Assembly (NCBI GenBank): GCA_963921195.1
Contig: OY992538.1
Coordinates: 5,332,001 to 5,396,000 of the forward strand
Direction of reading: 5' to 3'
DNA from: Pegoplata infirma
Lineage: Eukaryota; Arthropoda; Insecta; Diptera; Anthomyiidae
DNA length: 64,000 nucleotides
A program made the position numbers and the translations under genes. This document shows, piece by piece, positions 34,887 to 45,649 of this stretch (position 1 is the stretch's first letter; each line of letters starts with the position of its first letter). The notes below the pieces were generated by a model. It saw only the letters and a program-made list of their open reading frames with translations, did no database searches and was not told the DNA's origin.

Positions 34887-35242
34887 CTAAAAAACTAATG
34901 AAATGTATTACTTGACTATAAGAAACAAACGCTTCTTTATATTTATAATAAAATATGCACCCAATGAGAATTATGTGTGTTTTCGCATGCTATTCTGTAA
35001 ATAAACCATTAAAAAATATTAAATTAAATAATTTTTAGGAAAAATTTCCTTATCAGAAATGTTTTTTTAACCAAAAAATGGGAATTTTTTTCCCATTTTC
35101 TAGTTCAAATTGGTCCTTCTTTTAAAGAAAAATGTGGACTAAAAAGTAGGAATACATGGCAATGGAGCTAAATCATTATCAATTTTCCTTGGATTTAGTT
35201 AAGTTTCCCATTTTTTAGTTAGTTTTTTTTTTTTTTAGTGTA

Positions 35243-35860
35243 CTTTACATAACTGTTTTGAACAGGAAATTTCTCTGATACTTGTAAGGATAAAACCAAA
35301 AAATGACATTCTAAACTATCTTATAATGTCCTGATGGTATACTTGAACGTATTTTATTGGGAATTCGAATACAAAAAAAATATGAATAACTTTTCTTTTA
35401 CTTTATTTAAATTATTTGTTTGGGTCAAAATTTATATTTTGTCAATAACTGAATATAAATTAGTGCACCATTTTTTTAAATTTTTAATGTTTGAACTTTA
35501 AAAAAATCAACTAAGAAATATTTTTTTTAAATTTTCAAAAAAAAGGTATATAAATAATTTCAAATTCCAGTTCGACCCTCGTCGAACAACTAAGAAATAT
35601 TTTTTTAAAAATTTTCTGAAAAAAGTCTATAAATAATTTCAAATTCTAGTTTGACCCTCGTAGCACATTTAGTATTAACTCAATCTAGATGCCATTAAGC
35701 TTAAATTAAAGCTTGATAAATTACCTACACAGCATGTTTAAAGAAAAAAATGCTTATTTGATAATAATGAGGTCTATTATTGTTAACTTTGTCTTGAACA
35801 AATTGCTAACTAATACCTATTACACGAAATAAGCTAGGAGCCACTGTATATACACTCAAA
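35243..35860. repeat. AT-rich DNA with an 82-bp tandem duplication
   Basis: The unit AACTAAGAAATATTTTTTT..TATAAATAATTTCAAATTC..GTTCGACCCTCGT occurs twice in tandem (about 35,508-35,589 and 35,590-35,665) with minor changes. No gene. Confidence 0.5.
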
Positions 35861-36873
35861 AAAAAACAGTCATTTAAATATCTACATACTATTTTTGTGT
35901 ATATGTGCTTCACTTTTTATTTTTATTAAACATTAAGTACTTTCACCTTAATTTCAGATATTAAAAAAAAAAGAAATGTTATTTATAAAATAAGCGAAAA
36001 GAAAAAACCATACACACATTTTAAAATAATTTAAATGATTCATTTTGAAAATATTCAAAATAAACTTTTCACAGTTCACACAATTTTCACAACAACAACA
36101 AACAAACAACAACAAAAAAGCGGAGGAATAATAAGATGTTGTAGTTGTTGTAGAAACAAATAAAATAAAAATAATATACAAAATAATTAAATACATAAAT
36201 ATATTTTTAAGTCAAAAAAAAAAAAAACTCGAAAATAAACCAAAAAATAATGAACTGAACTTTACGCATGAACTAAATGGCTTTTGTATCCGCTACTACT
36301 AAAATATTTATTTTCTTCTCATATGATTAAAAAAAAATTTAAACGAATACCAGGCAAATCGCAACTGAAAACATTGATTGCTTTTGCTACTTACAAACAT
36401 ATTCTTACTTATTTTTATTTCGAATCATGTGCAAAACTAAATAAAATAAATTTTCAAATTTGCAAATAGTACATACATACGTTATCGTATTGTTCATTCA
36501 CAAATCGTATTTTTTTTTTTTTTGGAATTTACAAAATTAGAAAATTTGAAGATATTTTAGAGAAATATTAATGATCTTGTTTACGGAACTTAAACAAAAA
36601 AAAATTAGCAAATTTAGCAAACACGTAACATTATAAATTTAAAAGATATTTTTTAATTGTTAATTTTTCAATTTTAAGTAGAGGGAACATAATTATTTTT
36701 TTTTATTGTTAAGTGACTAATGTTGCATTCAAGAAGTAAAAAAAAAAATAATTCACCTTGGACGATGTCCAAACAATTTTCAGTGCAAATGAATTTGAGT
36801 CCAAATACAAATTTTGACTATAAAAATATTTATTTTAAAAAAACTTTTTTTAATAATTTTTGTAAAAAAAATA
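35861..36873. other. Low-copy AT-rich DNA starting with a lone CACTCAAAAAAA end
   Basis: TACACTCAAAAAAAAAC at about 35,853-35,870 resembles a MITE end without a visible partner. ACAACAACAAACAAACAAC near 36,090-36,120. No supported gene. Confidence 0.35.
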
Positions 36874-36939
36874 GTCGTGAGTTAGATTCCCACTAGAGGC
36901 CTTGGTCTATTTCGCTACAACGAAACGAAAGTCATTGTT
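36874..36939 (+). mobile_element. 5'-truncated tRNA-derived SINE
   Basis: GTCGTGAGTTAGATTCCCAC, then CCTTGGTCTATTTCGCTAC, AACGAAACGAAA and GTCATTGTT match, in order, the T-arm and tail of the full SINE at 42,852-43,018. The tRNA head is missing, as expected for 5' truncation. Confidence 0.7.
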
Positions 36940-36943
36940 ACTA

Positions 36944-37040
36944 CACATTTACAGATGTAATTCGAAAAATATCAATTGTAATTCAAAAATCCTACTTGTC
37001 GAAAATTCACATGTAATTCGATGATTCTATTCTGAAAAAA
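36944..37040. repeat. T array fragment
   Basis: CACATTTACAGATGTAATTCG after TA (36,942-36,943), then a few units with ATCAATTGTAATTC and CATGTAATTCGATGATTC. No right end. Confidence 0.6.
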
Positions 37041-37096
37041 AGACATTTAGCAAAAAACAGTTCATGAATTTTCCTAAATTTTAGTTAAATATAACA

Positions 37097-38704
37097 AAAA
37101 ACAAGTAAGAAAGTTAAAGTCGGTCAAGACCTGCCATATGATACCGTACACCAGTGTTTTTCGGAAAATGGGTCCCAAGTTTAAGCATGGACCGATTGGA
37201 TCTGTCTTTTGTTAGATCTTTATTTAGTGTAAAATAACACATACAGATCAAATTTTTGTGGAATTTATTTATTTATTTAACTGAATATCGGTTAAAATTT
37301 TTATATGGGGGACTAAGTCCAAAAATGGTCCAATTATATTTGGATTTGATAATGTTACTAAAGTACACGTTTAACACCTAAAAATAAATTTTTTATCAAA
37401 TATTTGGGGTAATTATGTGAATATCGGGAGGGTGGTTTGTATGGGGACTACCAGAAGGACTAACCCGATTCTTTTGAAATTTGGAATGATGATTCGTGCA
37501 TACAAAATTTGATTACTTGTTAAATTTCAAAGCAATATCTATTATAATACGGTTATTAGAGTTATTTAAGCCGAATCCAAAGGGGCTGTTTGTATGGGGA
37601 CTAGGTCTTAACATTGACCGATTTTCTCCAATTTCAATAGGGTTCGTCCTTGGGCCAAAAGATGCTTAAGATTTAAATTTGAAGTCAATTGATTGAAAAT
37701 TGCGACGTGCTTAAACCGATAGATGGACAGACGGATGGACGGACAGACGGACGAACATCGCTAAATCGACTCAAAAAGTAATTCTGAGTCGATCGGTACA
37801 CTTGAAGGTAGGTCTAGGACCAATATTTCGGGTAGTTACAAACATCAGCACAAACTCATTATACCCTGTACCACAGAGTGGTGTAGGGCAGCGGTTACCA
37901 ACCTTTTTGGCTCGCTTACCCCTACTAAATTTTATCAGCCGGGAACCCCCTAACGAGTTTTTTGTTTTCGTTAAAAAACGTCACATATAAATATAAGAGT
38001 TAATTTTGGAATTTTTTGATCTGCGGGTATTATAATTTGTTTGAATGATTTAGGGGAGATTAAAACAATGGTGGTATTTTTTGGAGAAATGTTCGCTCCT
38101 TGGGGTGGTCCAATGCATCAGAAAACGCGGATTTTGAGCTGATTTTTCTGCAGAGAAAAAACGGCTGAAAATATTGCAAATCTGATTTCACCAGTTGATT
38201 AATATTTCCGTGACTTTTTGAATGAAACACCCTCGTATATGCAATGAAAGGGCATTTTGAGCTTAACAAAATGGTACCATAATTTCCACTCTATCACAAC
38301 CCGTCTCAAAAATGCCCAAAAACACGTTTTTTGAGAACTTTGACCTAAATTTTCTCAAAAACCTGACATCATAGAAAAATTTTGGAACCATATTCGGAAT
38401 CAGCATTTGAAGGTTAGTCGAAAACAAGTGGTCAGATTTCAAAATATCACCTAAAAATATCTTAAAAAGTGCTCTCTTAATTGCACAAAAATAAGTTTTT
38501 TGTGAACTTTGTCCTCAACTTTCTTAAAAACCTGACGTTATGGAAAACTTTGGAAGCCAGATGCGGAACCAACATTGAAAGGTTAATCTAAAACGAATGT
38601 TCAAATTACTAAAATTATGCGTACCCCTGCGGACAGTTTTGCGTACCCCCTAGTGGTACGCGTACCATAGGTTGGTAACCGCTAGTGTAGGGTATAATTA
38701 AGAA
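37097..38704 (+). mobile_element. F-type element split by a hAT insertion
   Basis: Starts AAGTAAGAAAGTTAAAG with hairpin CGGTCAAGACC. It contains ACCGATTGGATCT, the GACGGACAGACGGACGAAC block and TTATACCCTGTACCACAGAG. The right end GTGTAGGGTATAAT is displaced to 38,685 by the insertion at 37,889-38,684. Confidence 0.65.
37889..38684. mobile_element. Non-autonomous hAT-like element 3
   Basis: Termini CAGCGGTTACCAACCT and (complement) TAGCGGTTACCAACCT, with a perfect 8-bp duplication GTGTAGGG (37,881-37,888 and 38,685-38,692). Two internal units repeat CAAAAACCTGAC, ATGGAAAA, TTGGAA, CGGAA. No transposase. Confidence 0.85.
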
Positions 38705-39042
38705 ATTTTCCTAACTATGAGGAAAAAAGTTCATTTACTTATAAATTGTTTATAGTTTTCTTTAAAGACTTAAAATGTACTTTATTTATGTAAAAAGCCA
38801 TACAAAAGATTTGGAGAATACTTTTTTCTAAAACTTATAAAAACACGATTGTAATTTTGTTGAAGAATATTTTCAAAAAAAAAAAAATAAGTGTTTATTT
38901 TTTTAGTTATGCTGTTTTTCAATAAAGTATATATTTTTAAATCAAATCTTAAAAAAAAAACACAATTGGGAAATTTTTGTTTAATTGGATTACTAAAAAC
39001 TTCTGTAAAACTACCAAAAATTACCTAAATCAGAGAGAATAA
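38705..39042. other. AT-rich DNA, nothing recognised
   Basis: No gene or clear repeat ends. Confidence 0.3.
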
Positions 39043-39044
39043 TA

Positions 39045-39190
39045 CACTCAAAAAAAAAACCCTTGTCAAATTACTAGAATAAGTATCGTAATCCCATTTT
39101 ACCAATATTTGACCGTTTTTCTTGTTTTTTAACAAATTTTCGATCGATATTTAATTTTTTTGGTAATTTTACAATTTTACTAAAAGCTTG
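39045..39190. mobile_element. Left part of a family A MITE
   Basis: After TA: CACTCAAAAAAAAAACCC, TTGTCAAATTACTAGAATAAG, ATCCCATTTTACCAATATTTG, TTTCGATCGATATTTA. It matches 273-797, then loses similarity near 39,190. The ATTACTAGAA here is the site interrupted by the T array at 9,078. Confidence 0.6.
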
Positions 39191-39349
39191 CCAATTCAAA
39201 CTTAAAGTTGTTTTGCAGATTTTTGGAAAGTTCGGTAAAATGACAGAAAATCCAAAAAAAAATCTCACGATGCCACAAAAATGCACGAAAGTACGGGAAA
39301 GCAAAAAAGACACATTTCCAGTCCAAAGCAACAGAAAATGTACACAAAC

Positions 39350-39777
39350 TAGAGATGCGCGCGTGACACGAATTTTTCGTGATTCACGTGATTTACGCGA
39401 AAATCACGCGAGATCGTGAGTGAAATTTATTTTTACTTACGTGATCGTGAGGGAGCGTTATTAGAAAAAATAGTTTAGAGCGTAAGCGTGCGTGAATAAT
39501 AATTTAATACAAAATTGTGATTTAAACAAATTTTTATTATTGTTGTAAGGAAATTTAATACTTTTTGTGCAAGAAATCGAAAAAAGTAAAATATTTTTTT
39601 TTTATTTTATAATTTCGTGAGTCTTCGTAAGCGTGATTATTTCGTGAGCGTGAGAAAAATGTTTGTTACTCATGTGAGCGTGAGTAAACGTAAAAGAAAA
39701 AAACAATTTCGTGCGTGAGCAATATTTATATTTCATGAGCATGCGTGAGTCAAAATTCACTCACGCGCCCATCTCTA
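39350..39777. mobile_element. hAT-like element with TAGAGATG termini
   Basis: TAGAGATGCGCGCGTGA at the left and (complement) TAGAGATGGGCGCGTGA at the right. The interior has CACGTGATTTACGCG and GTGAGCGTGAG-type sequence like 3,614-4,050. The 8-bp flanks do not match, so the target duplication is lost or the ends recombined. Confidence 0.6.
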
Positions 39778-39784
39778 CTTGAAA

Positions 39785-39832
39785 ACTGTATAAGAGGCGT
39801 ATACTTAATTTTGTAATTGTCTTCAAATAACA
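39785..39832. repeat. Inverted end of the 42-kb satellite unit
   Basis: CTGTATAAGAGGCGTATACT..TTTTGTAATTG is the reverse complement of CAATTACAAAATTAAGC, CCTCTTATACAG at about 42,320-42,356. It may be the partner terminus of the repeat block ending near 42,735. Confidence 0.5.
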
Positions 39833-39835
39833 ATA

Positions 39836-40578
39836 GGATGGCAGCAAATTTTTAACTTTGGATTTTTGATCTTGTCGGATCGGACATGGTCTAAAACTGA
39901 TGTGGACAAAATTTCACCCAAATCGGATAACTTTAACCCGAGCTCCTTTGAGGTCAAAGTTCACAAGGTAAAAAAATCCATACAAGTAAAAAAAAAAATT
40001 TGATTTTTTATTTTTGAATGTTCAAAAAAATGTTTTTTTAATTTTGACAAGCATACTTTAAAGATTTGTTGTTGCTCTTGAAAATTGATTTCATTTCTTT
40101 TTTTTGACATCGTATTTTGGTCTAAAATGGGGGTCAAAAACTGCAAAAATTATATTTTAACCCCATTTAAGACAAAAATTACGATGTCACCAAAAAATAA
40201 ATAAAAAACCTGTTTTAAAGAGCGAATAAAAAACATTTTTTGAAAAATTTTTAGAATAGCACCCAACCGTCTCAATTTTTTTTAAGTTCATTTTGAAATT
40301 GAAAAACTTGTCCGACAGAAATGATTTTTTTTTTTTGAAGTTAATAAGCTAATAAAGCTCACTAGCATTAAAAAATAGAAAATCGAAAGAAAACATTTTT
40401 GCTTGAATGGAATTTTTTTGTTACCTTGTGAATTTTGACCTCAAAGGGGTATGGGTTAAAGTAGTCTGATTTGGCTCAAATTTATTTTACATCAGTTTAA
40501 GATGATGTGGCACAATATTCGCCCGACGATATTCAATTTCAAAAAAAAAATCGCCCGCACATTTCGCTGCCATCCTAC
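39836..40578. repeat. Foldback X, TAGGATGGCAGC ends
   Basis: Left: AGGATGGCAGCAAATTTTT, GATCGGACATGG, CAAATCGGATAACTTTAACCC, CTTTGAGGTCAAAGTTCACA. Right: the complements in mirror order, ending CGCTGCCATCCT. The centre is near 40,200. Confidence 0.75.
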
Positions 40579-41139
40579 TCTATATATTTAATAAGGGCAC
40601 CACAGTATACAATTACTTTAAATGCTTTAAAATCTCCAACTTCAAATGCGTGTTAAAAAAATTCTAACACTAAACTAAAAAACTCCTTGAGTGTTCTTTC
40701 ATTTCATTTGCTTTTGGTTTGTTATTTTAAAGCATTTAAACTTGTGTACTAAACATGTTCTACTTTAGGGGCCACTGGTGGTGCCCTTTTTGGACATGAG
40801 GGTCCAGCGTCCAAACTTAAGCTCGAAATTACGTTAGCTATAACGCTGCAATCGGTCCAGTATCATACTGAATAGACAAATTATTAAAAATAAAACACTG
40901 TGCAACGTTGCGTATGATTGTTATTTAAAGGCAACTACAATATTAAGCATACGCCACGTATCCATTTTTTTCAAATTATTATTTTTTTTTTACTTCGAAT
41001 AAAAAAAAATATAAATTCACCTTTAGGAAACAGGGATACGTTTTTTTGCAAAAAAAAGTGATGGGAAAGCTTTAAAATCATCAAATTTATTAGTTTTTGC
41101 CGAAGAAAGTTTGTTTTTCATGATCATCAAAATCTGAGA
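40579..41139. repeat. Diverged copy of the 42-kb satellite unit plus spacer
   Basis: CCAACTTCAAATGCGTGTTAAA, ATTTGCTTTTGGTTTG and, after about 130 bp, CACTGTGCAACGTTGCGTAT, TTAAAGGCAA, AAGCATACGCC follow the order of the units at 42,103-42,735. Confidence 0.5.
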
Positions 41140-42090
41140 ATTTTTCAATAGAGGAAATTTTCCTACATAGAAAATATCAGATGTTGAGACATTTTTCGTA
41201 AAAAAATGATTTTTTATAGGGAAAATATCTCAGAATCTAAGACTTCATCTTTTCGAAAAATGTTTCAAAATCTGAGACTTTTTTTGTTTAGAAAATTTTG
41301 TCCCACAGAAAAAGTCTTAGAATCTTAGACTTTTTACTGTGGAGAAAGTTTCATATTTTAAAGCATTTTTGAGATATTTTTCCTAAAGAGAAGTGTCTGA
41401 TCATTAGATTTGTTTCGTACTGAAAAAATCTTATATTCTGAGACCTTTTTTCTATAGAAAAAGTCTTAGAATCTTAGACCTTTTTCCTATAGAAACAATC
41501 TCAGATTCTGAGAACTTTTTCATAAAGAAAAATCTCAGATTCTGAGAGCTTTTTGTTATATAGAAAAAGAATAAAATTCTGGCACTTTTCCCCCTAAAGA
41601 AGATTCTGAGACCTTTTTCCTATAGAAAAAGTGTCAGATTCTTAAAAATTGTTCCTTCATAAAAACTCTCAGATTGTGAGACCTTTTTCATTCAGAAAAA
41701 GTATCAGATTCTAAAATCTTTTCCTAAAGAAAAAATCTTAGATTATAAAAGGCTTTTCCTATAGAAAAAGTCTGAGATTCTGAGACCCTTTCCTAAAGAA
41801 AAAGTTCCAGATTCTGAGACGTTTTTCCTATAGAAAAAGTATCAGATTCTGAGATCTCTTTGTTATATAAAAAAGACAATGATTCTGGCACTTTTTTTTG
41901 AGACCTTTTTCCTATAGAAAAAGTCATAGGTGCTAAGAACTTTTTCCCATAGAAAGTCTCAGATGCTGCGACCTTCTTCCAATTGAGTAAGTTTCATCAT
42001 CTGAGACTATTTTTCAACAATAAAAACTCGGACTTTGAGACTTTTTTCTTTTTAAGAAAGACTTAGATTCTGAGACCTTTTTCCTTAAAA
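41140..42090. repeat. Tandem array of about 40-60 bp self-complementary units
   Basis: Some 18-20 units of the form CCTATAGAAAAAGTCTCAGAT..TCTGAGACCTTTTT. Within a unit the AAAAAGTCTCAGA and TCTGAGACCTTTTT parts can pair, so each monomer is a potential hairpin. Relatives: 11,200-11,930 and its mirrors, 48,340-48,570 and 56,930-57,050. Confidence 0.7.
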
Positions 42091-42102
42091 TAATTTCCCC
42101 TT

Positions 42103-42735
42103 TTATTTTATTATTCTAATTATAATAAAAGTTCACCAACTTCAAATGCGACTAAAAAAAAATCTAGCGCTGACCTAAAAAAAGCCTTGAGGGTTTTGTT
42201 ATGGAAAATGTCAACTTTTATTTGCTTTTGGTTTCATCCCAATCCAATTTTAGTTGTTGCACTGTGTTATTAAAAATAAACCATTACACACCGTTGCGTA
42301 TGATTGTTTTTAAAAGGCAATTACAAAATTAAGCATACGCCTCTTATACAGTTTTCAAGCAATTATTATTCTAATTACAATAAAAGTTCACCAACTTCAA
42401 ATGCGTGCAAAAAAAATCTAGCGCTGACCTAAAAAAAAGCCTTGAATACGTCAATTTTCATTTGCTTTTGGTTTCATCCCATTGCGATTTTGGTTGTTGC
42501 ACTGTGTTATTAAAAATAAACCACCGCACACCGTTGCGTATGATTGTTATTTAAAGGCAATTATAAATTAAGCATACGCCACTTATACAGTTTTCAAGCA
42601 ATTATTATTATAATTATAATAAAAGTTCACCAACTCCAAATGCATGTAAAAAAATCTAGTACTGAACTAAAAAAACCTTAAGGGTTTTGTTATGGAATAT
42701 GTCAACTTTTGCTTTTGGTTTCTTTCAAAATTCAC
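42103..42735. repeat. Satellite of roughly 240-260 bp, about 2.5 units
   Basis: Units start near 42,103, 42,363 and 42,603. Each runs TTATTATTCTAATTATAATAA, GTTCACCAACTTCAAATGCG, CCTTGAGGG, TTTGCTTTTGGTTTC, TTGCACTGTGTTATTAAAAAT, CCGTTGCGTATGATTG, AAGCATACGCC, TTATACAGTTTTCAAGC. The third unit is cut. Confidence 0.75.
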
Positions 42736-42851
42736 CTGCTGGTGAATAACAAAAATGTTCACCATAGTGTTTATAAAAAACCGACATTGTGGAAAGCGGT
42801 TTCTCGGTTAAGCGAAAATCAGCTTTTTCGGTTAACCGCGTTTCTCGTTTA

Positions 42852-43018
42852 CATTACAACTCATTTTAAATAATTTTAACCTAACCGAGAACTGGTAACA
42901 ATGACCGTCGTCTCGTTGTAGCGAAATCGACCAAGGGTTTTGGTGGGAATCGAACCCACGACCCCCTGTTTCATAGGCTAGCACGCTACCAACTAGCCTA
43001 CAGGCCCCCCCCCCCCCC
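42852..43018 (-). mobile_element. tRNA-derived SINE, full length
   Basis: Read on the minus strand: a G-run, then CCTGTAGGCTAGTTGGTAGCG (A-box region), CTAGCCTATGAAACAGG, GTGGGTTCGATTCCCAC (perfect B-box and 5-bp T-stem), then a tail with CCTTGGTCGATTTCGC and GTCATTGTT. The 11-bp duplication TTTCTCGTTTA is at 42,841-42,851 and 43,019-43,029. The head resembles an elongator tRNA-Met; the anticodon stem is decayed, so it is not a working tRNA. Confidence 0.85.
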
Positions 43019-43135
43019 TTTCTCGTTTAAACCGGAATAAAAAAACCGGTTATCCGGTTTTATTTTCTTTATTTGTCAAACCCAAAAAAAAAATTTGAAA
43101 ATTGCTAATTTGCATTAAATAATAAAGCGAGTATA

Positions 43136-44092
43136 TCGAGGGCTTATATTCAAAACCCTCTATCTAAAAAAACACAACTTTTCAGGAGAGCCAAAAAACT
43201 GTTTATTTCGCGTATTGTTAGAGTAATTAAAATTCGATATTCTACAATATTTTTTTAAATCAACTACTGAATCTCACATTTGATTCGTTTTTAAAATTTT
43301 GCACTATTGGGGATTTTAGAGGATAGATAGAGGGTTTTGTTTCTCAAAAATATTAAGTACATGAATGAAAATGACCAGATAGAGGGTTTTGCATTTTAAT
43401 AAAAATGAATTGTTATGATTTCATTTCCAACATTGGTAAATTTTTAACGTAATTTATTAACGATAACGGCTTATAAATAATTTCGAAATCGCGGTTTTGG
43501 TCCACAGGTGCTGATTTTTAAGACAAAAATTATTTTTTTTACCGAATTCGTCTCAAAAGTTGACTCAACAGTTTGAGTATGTTTTGTAAAAAATAGTAAA
43601 AAAATTAAAAACGCGATTTTGGTCCACAGATGCTGATCAGCATCGGGATTTTTAAGATTAAAATTTTTGTTTCATAATGTACACAAGACATCCATATTTT
43701 GAGCCATATTTTTCAAAAAAGTCAAACAAGAATTTTCAGAAAAAATTAGCATCAGTGGACCAAAACGTGGTTCTGGATTTTTGTTGACAAATTCATGTGC
43801 AGCATGCAAAAATTAGTATGAAAACATGTAATGCATGATGAAATTATTCTAAAAAAGTATTTATAAATTAATTATTTGAAAAGATAGAGGGTTTTGCATT
43901 TAGGAAAGTTAATTGTGTAAGAGATAGAGAAAATCAAAAATGCAAATAAAATAGCAAAAAAAAAGTTTTTTGTTCTGAAAATTACTTACACCATAGATGA
44001 GGGCCGTTTTACTGAATATTTTGGCATCAAAAAGTCATTTTCGTGAAAATGGAAGATAGAGGGTTTTGAATATAGGCCCTCGATATCTTAAG
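43136..44092. repeat. Foldback V, ATATCGAGGGC ends
   Basis: ATATCGAGGGCTTATATTCA, AAACCCTCTATCT at the left and the complement AGATAGAGGGTTTTG, AATATAGGCCCTCGATAT at the right. GATAGAGGGTTTTG recurs inside at about 43,325, 43,380 and 43,884. GTTTTGGTCCACAG..GCTGAT occurs twice (43,495 and 43,615), with its complement near 43,750. The hairpin at 4,802-4,885 is a deletion relative. Confidence 0.75.
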
Positions 44093-45540
44093 TTAACATA
44101 TTTGTTTTTGTTAGCAACGTTGGAAACTGTTACCCTTAAAAAATAGAGCTTTAATTTTTATTTTATTGGTTTAAAAAAAATATCAATTCTTTATAAATTG
44201 CAGTTCTGTAGTTTACTTTTAAGTTATTTTGTTGAAATTTTCGCAATTAATAGGCATTTTAGTATCTCGTTAACAGTCACATATTCGGTTTTCCATGAAT
44301 ATGTAAAAAAAACACTTACAACGCACAGTAGGTAATTTGAACCGAAATCTTGGCCAAAAATCATTTTTCGAACTAACAATAATAATGTTTTTGTTAATTA
44401 CGTTCGATTTAGAAAATATTAAAGCAAATAACTGCATATTTGGTTTTTCCAAAAAACAAATATAAACTGATTGACGGGCAGTCGAATTCGGCATTTTCAA
44501 GCAACGTGCACAGTGCAATATAAAACGCCTAATTTTGATAAAAATTCAAACGATTTTTTCAGCTATTAAACATAAAGAAGGATATCATGTATAATATGGA
44601 GAAGAGAGGGGATATTAAGTAATAAAAAAATAGCAAAATATTTTGGTGGACGTTATTGCTTTTTTTAACAAAACGTGTAATTATAACTTAACCTTAAATA
44701 AATGACTTTTTCAATGAATATAAACTTCGCATAAGCTTTTAATAATGTTAGCCGTGGTGTGCCGTGTTTTTGATTGATGAAAAATTTAAAGAAAATAATT
44801 CTGAATTCATTTTTTTTTATTTTCCGTTGCACTTTTTTGCACTTTTTGAGATATCAATTTTCTTTCAGACAGCCTCATCTTGCCATATCTTGAACTTTCC
44901 AACGTTTGGATTGGGAAAAGAACTAAGAGAAAAAACCCTGTTGCTGTTTATAATTTTGTTGTCAGTAAAATTGATTAAAATATTGTTTTAAACCAATATT
45001 TGGCTTCGTTGAAGGAAATAGTACGAATTTTTTTGAAAATTTTTCGTTAAGGTGGTACAAAGCCCACTCAAAAAATAACAGCTTTTTTCAGCAAAATCAA
45101 ACAAAATGGTTTATGTGCCATTTTGTTAGCCTTCTTGCGTATTTTCTTCGTGCCGAGTTTCAAAAAAATTAGCCTATTCGATTTCGAGATATTCAGTATT
45201 TTCACTTTTTTTCGTATGGTGGCAACCCTAAAAATTTCTACGATTACCAAATTCATAAAATCAAGCTGTGCGTGTTCACAAAAAACTCTTAAATTTAAAA
45301 TTTCAGCCATATCGGTCTAAAACTTTGGCTGTAATTATTTTTGGCCTAAAAATTGGCTCAAATTACCCAGTGTGCAACGGTGAGTATTTCAAATAATTAC
45401 CAGATTCGGAATAGAATTCTTATTTGGAAAATTGTTTCTTGAAGACAAAAAATATTTTAAACTTTTCTCGGGGATTTTAAAGGTGTTTTCGACGATTTTT
45501 TTTTTAAATATCATAAACAAATTAGTGTAAACGCTTAATA
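44093..45540. other. Interior of element 4, no gene seen
   Basis: Includes GATTTCGAGATATTCAG (45,178-45,194) next to TTTCAAAAAAATTAGCC and a conserved-looking but unassigned block 45,060-45,320 open on both strands (65 and 80 codons). No domain recognised. Confidence 0.35.
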
Positions 45541-45649
45541 ATAATCGATTTTCGGTGCACCGGCAATTTTTAATTCCGGTTAACCGGTTTGCAAAAACCC
45601 AAAATTTTAGAAAAAAACGGTTTTTCGGTTAAGCGGTTTTGAAACACTA

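Larger units (their letters stand above)
33334..35240. mobile_element. Large MITE, family C, CACTCAAAAAAA ends, with nested foldback W
   Basis: Left CACTCAAAAAAAAGAAT and right TTTTTTTTTTTTTTAGTG, flanked by TA at 33,332-33,333 and 35,241-35,242. The arms carry ATTTTCCTTA / TAAGGAAAAT-type lines. The middle holds foldback W and a short hairpin. No transposase frame. Confidence 0.65.
42765..45649. mobile_element. Probable hAT-like element 4 (2.9 kb) hosting a SINE and foldback V
   Basis: Left TAGTGTTTATAAAAAACCG and right (complement) TAGTGTTTCAAAACCGC, with subterminal CGGTTAACCG / TCGGTTAAGCG repeats on both sides. Flanks GTTCACCA and GTTAACCA give an 8-bp duplication with one mismatch. No transposase was found; the bulk is nested repeats. 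Confidence 0.5.

Noticed and set aside
42930..43010. Functional tRNA gene
   Set aside because: The A and B boxes are good, but the anticodon stem does not pair, the acceptor stem is absent and an 11-bp duplication marks it as a SINE.
45068..45320. Overlapping 65- and 80-codon frames on opposite strands
   Set aside because: Both strands are open over the same 240 bp, no domain is recognisable, and the region lies in a repeat-filled hAT-like element.
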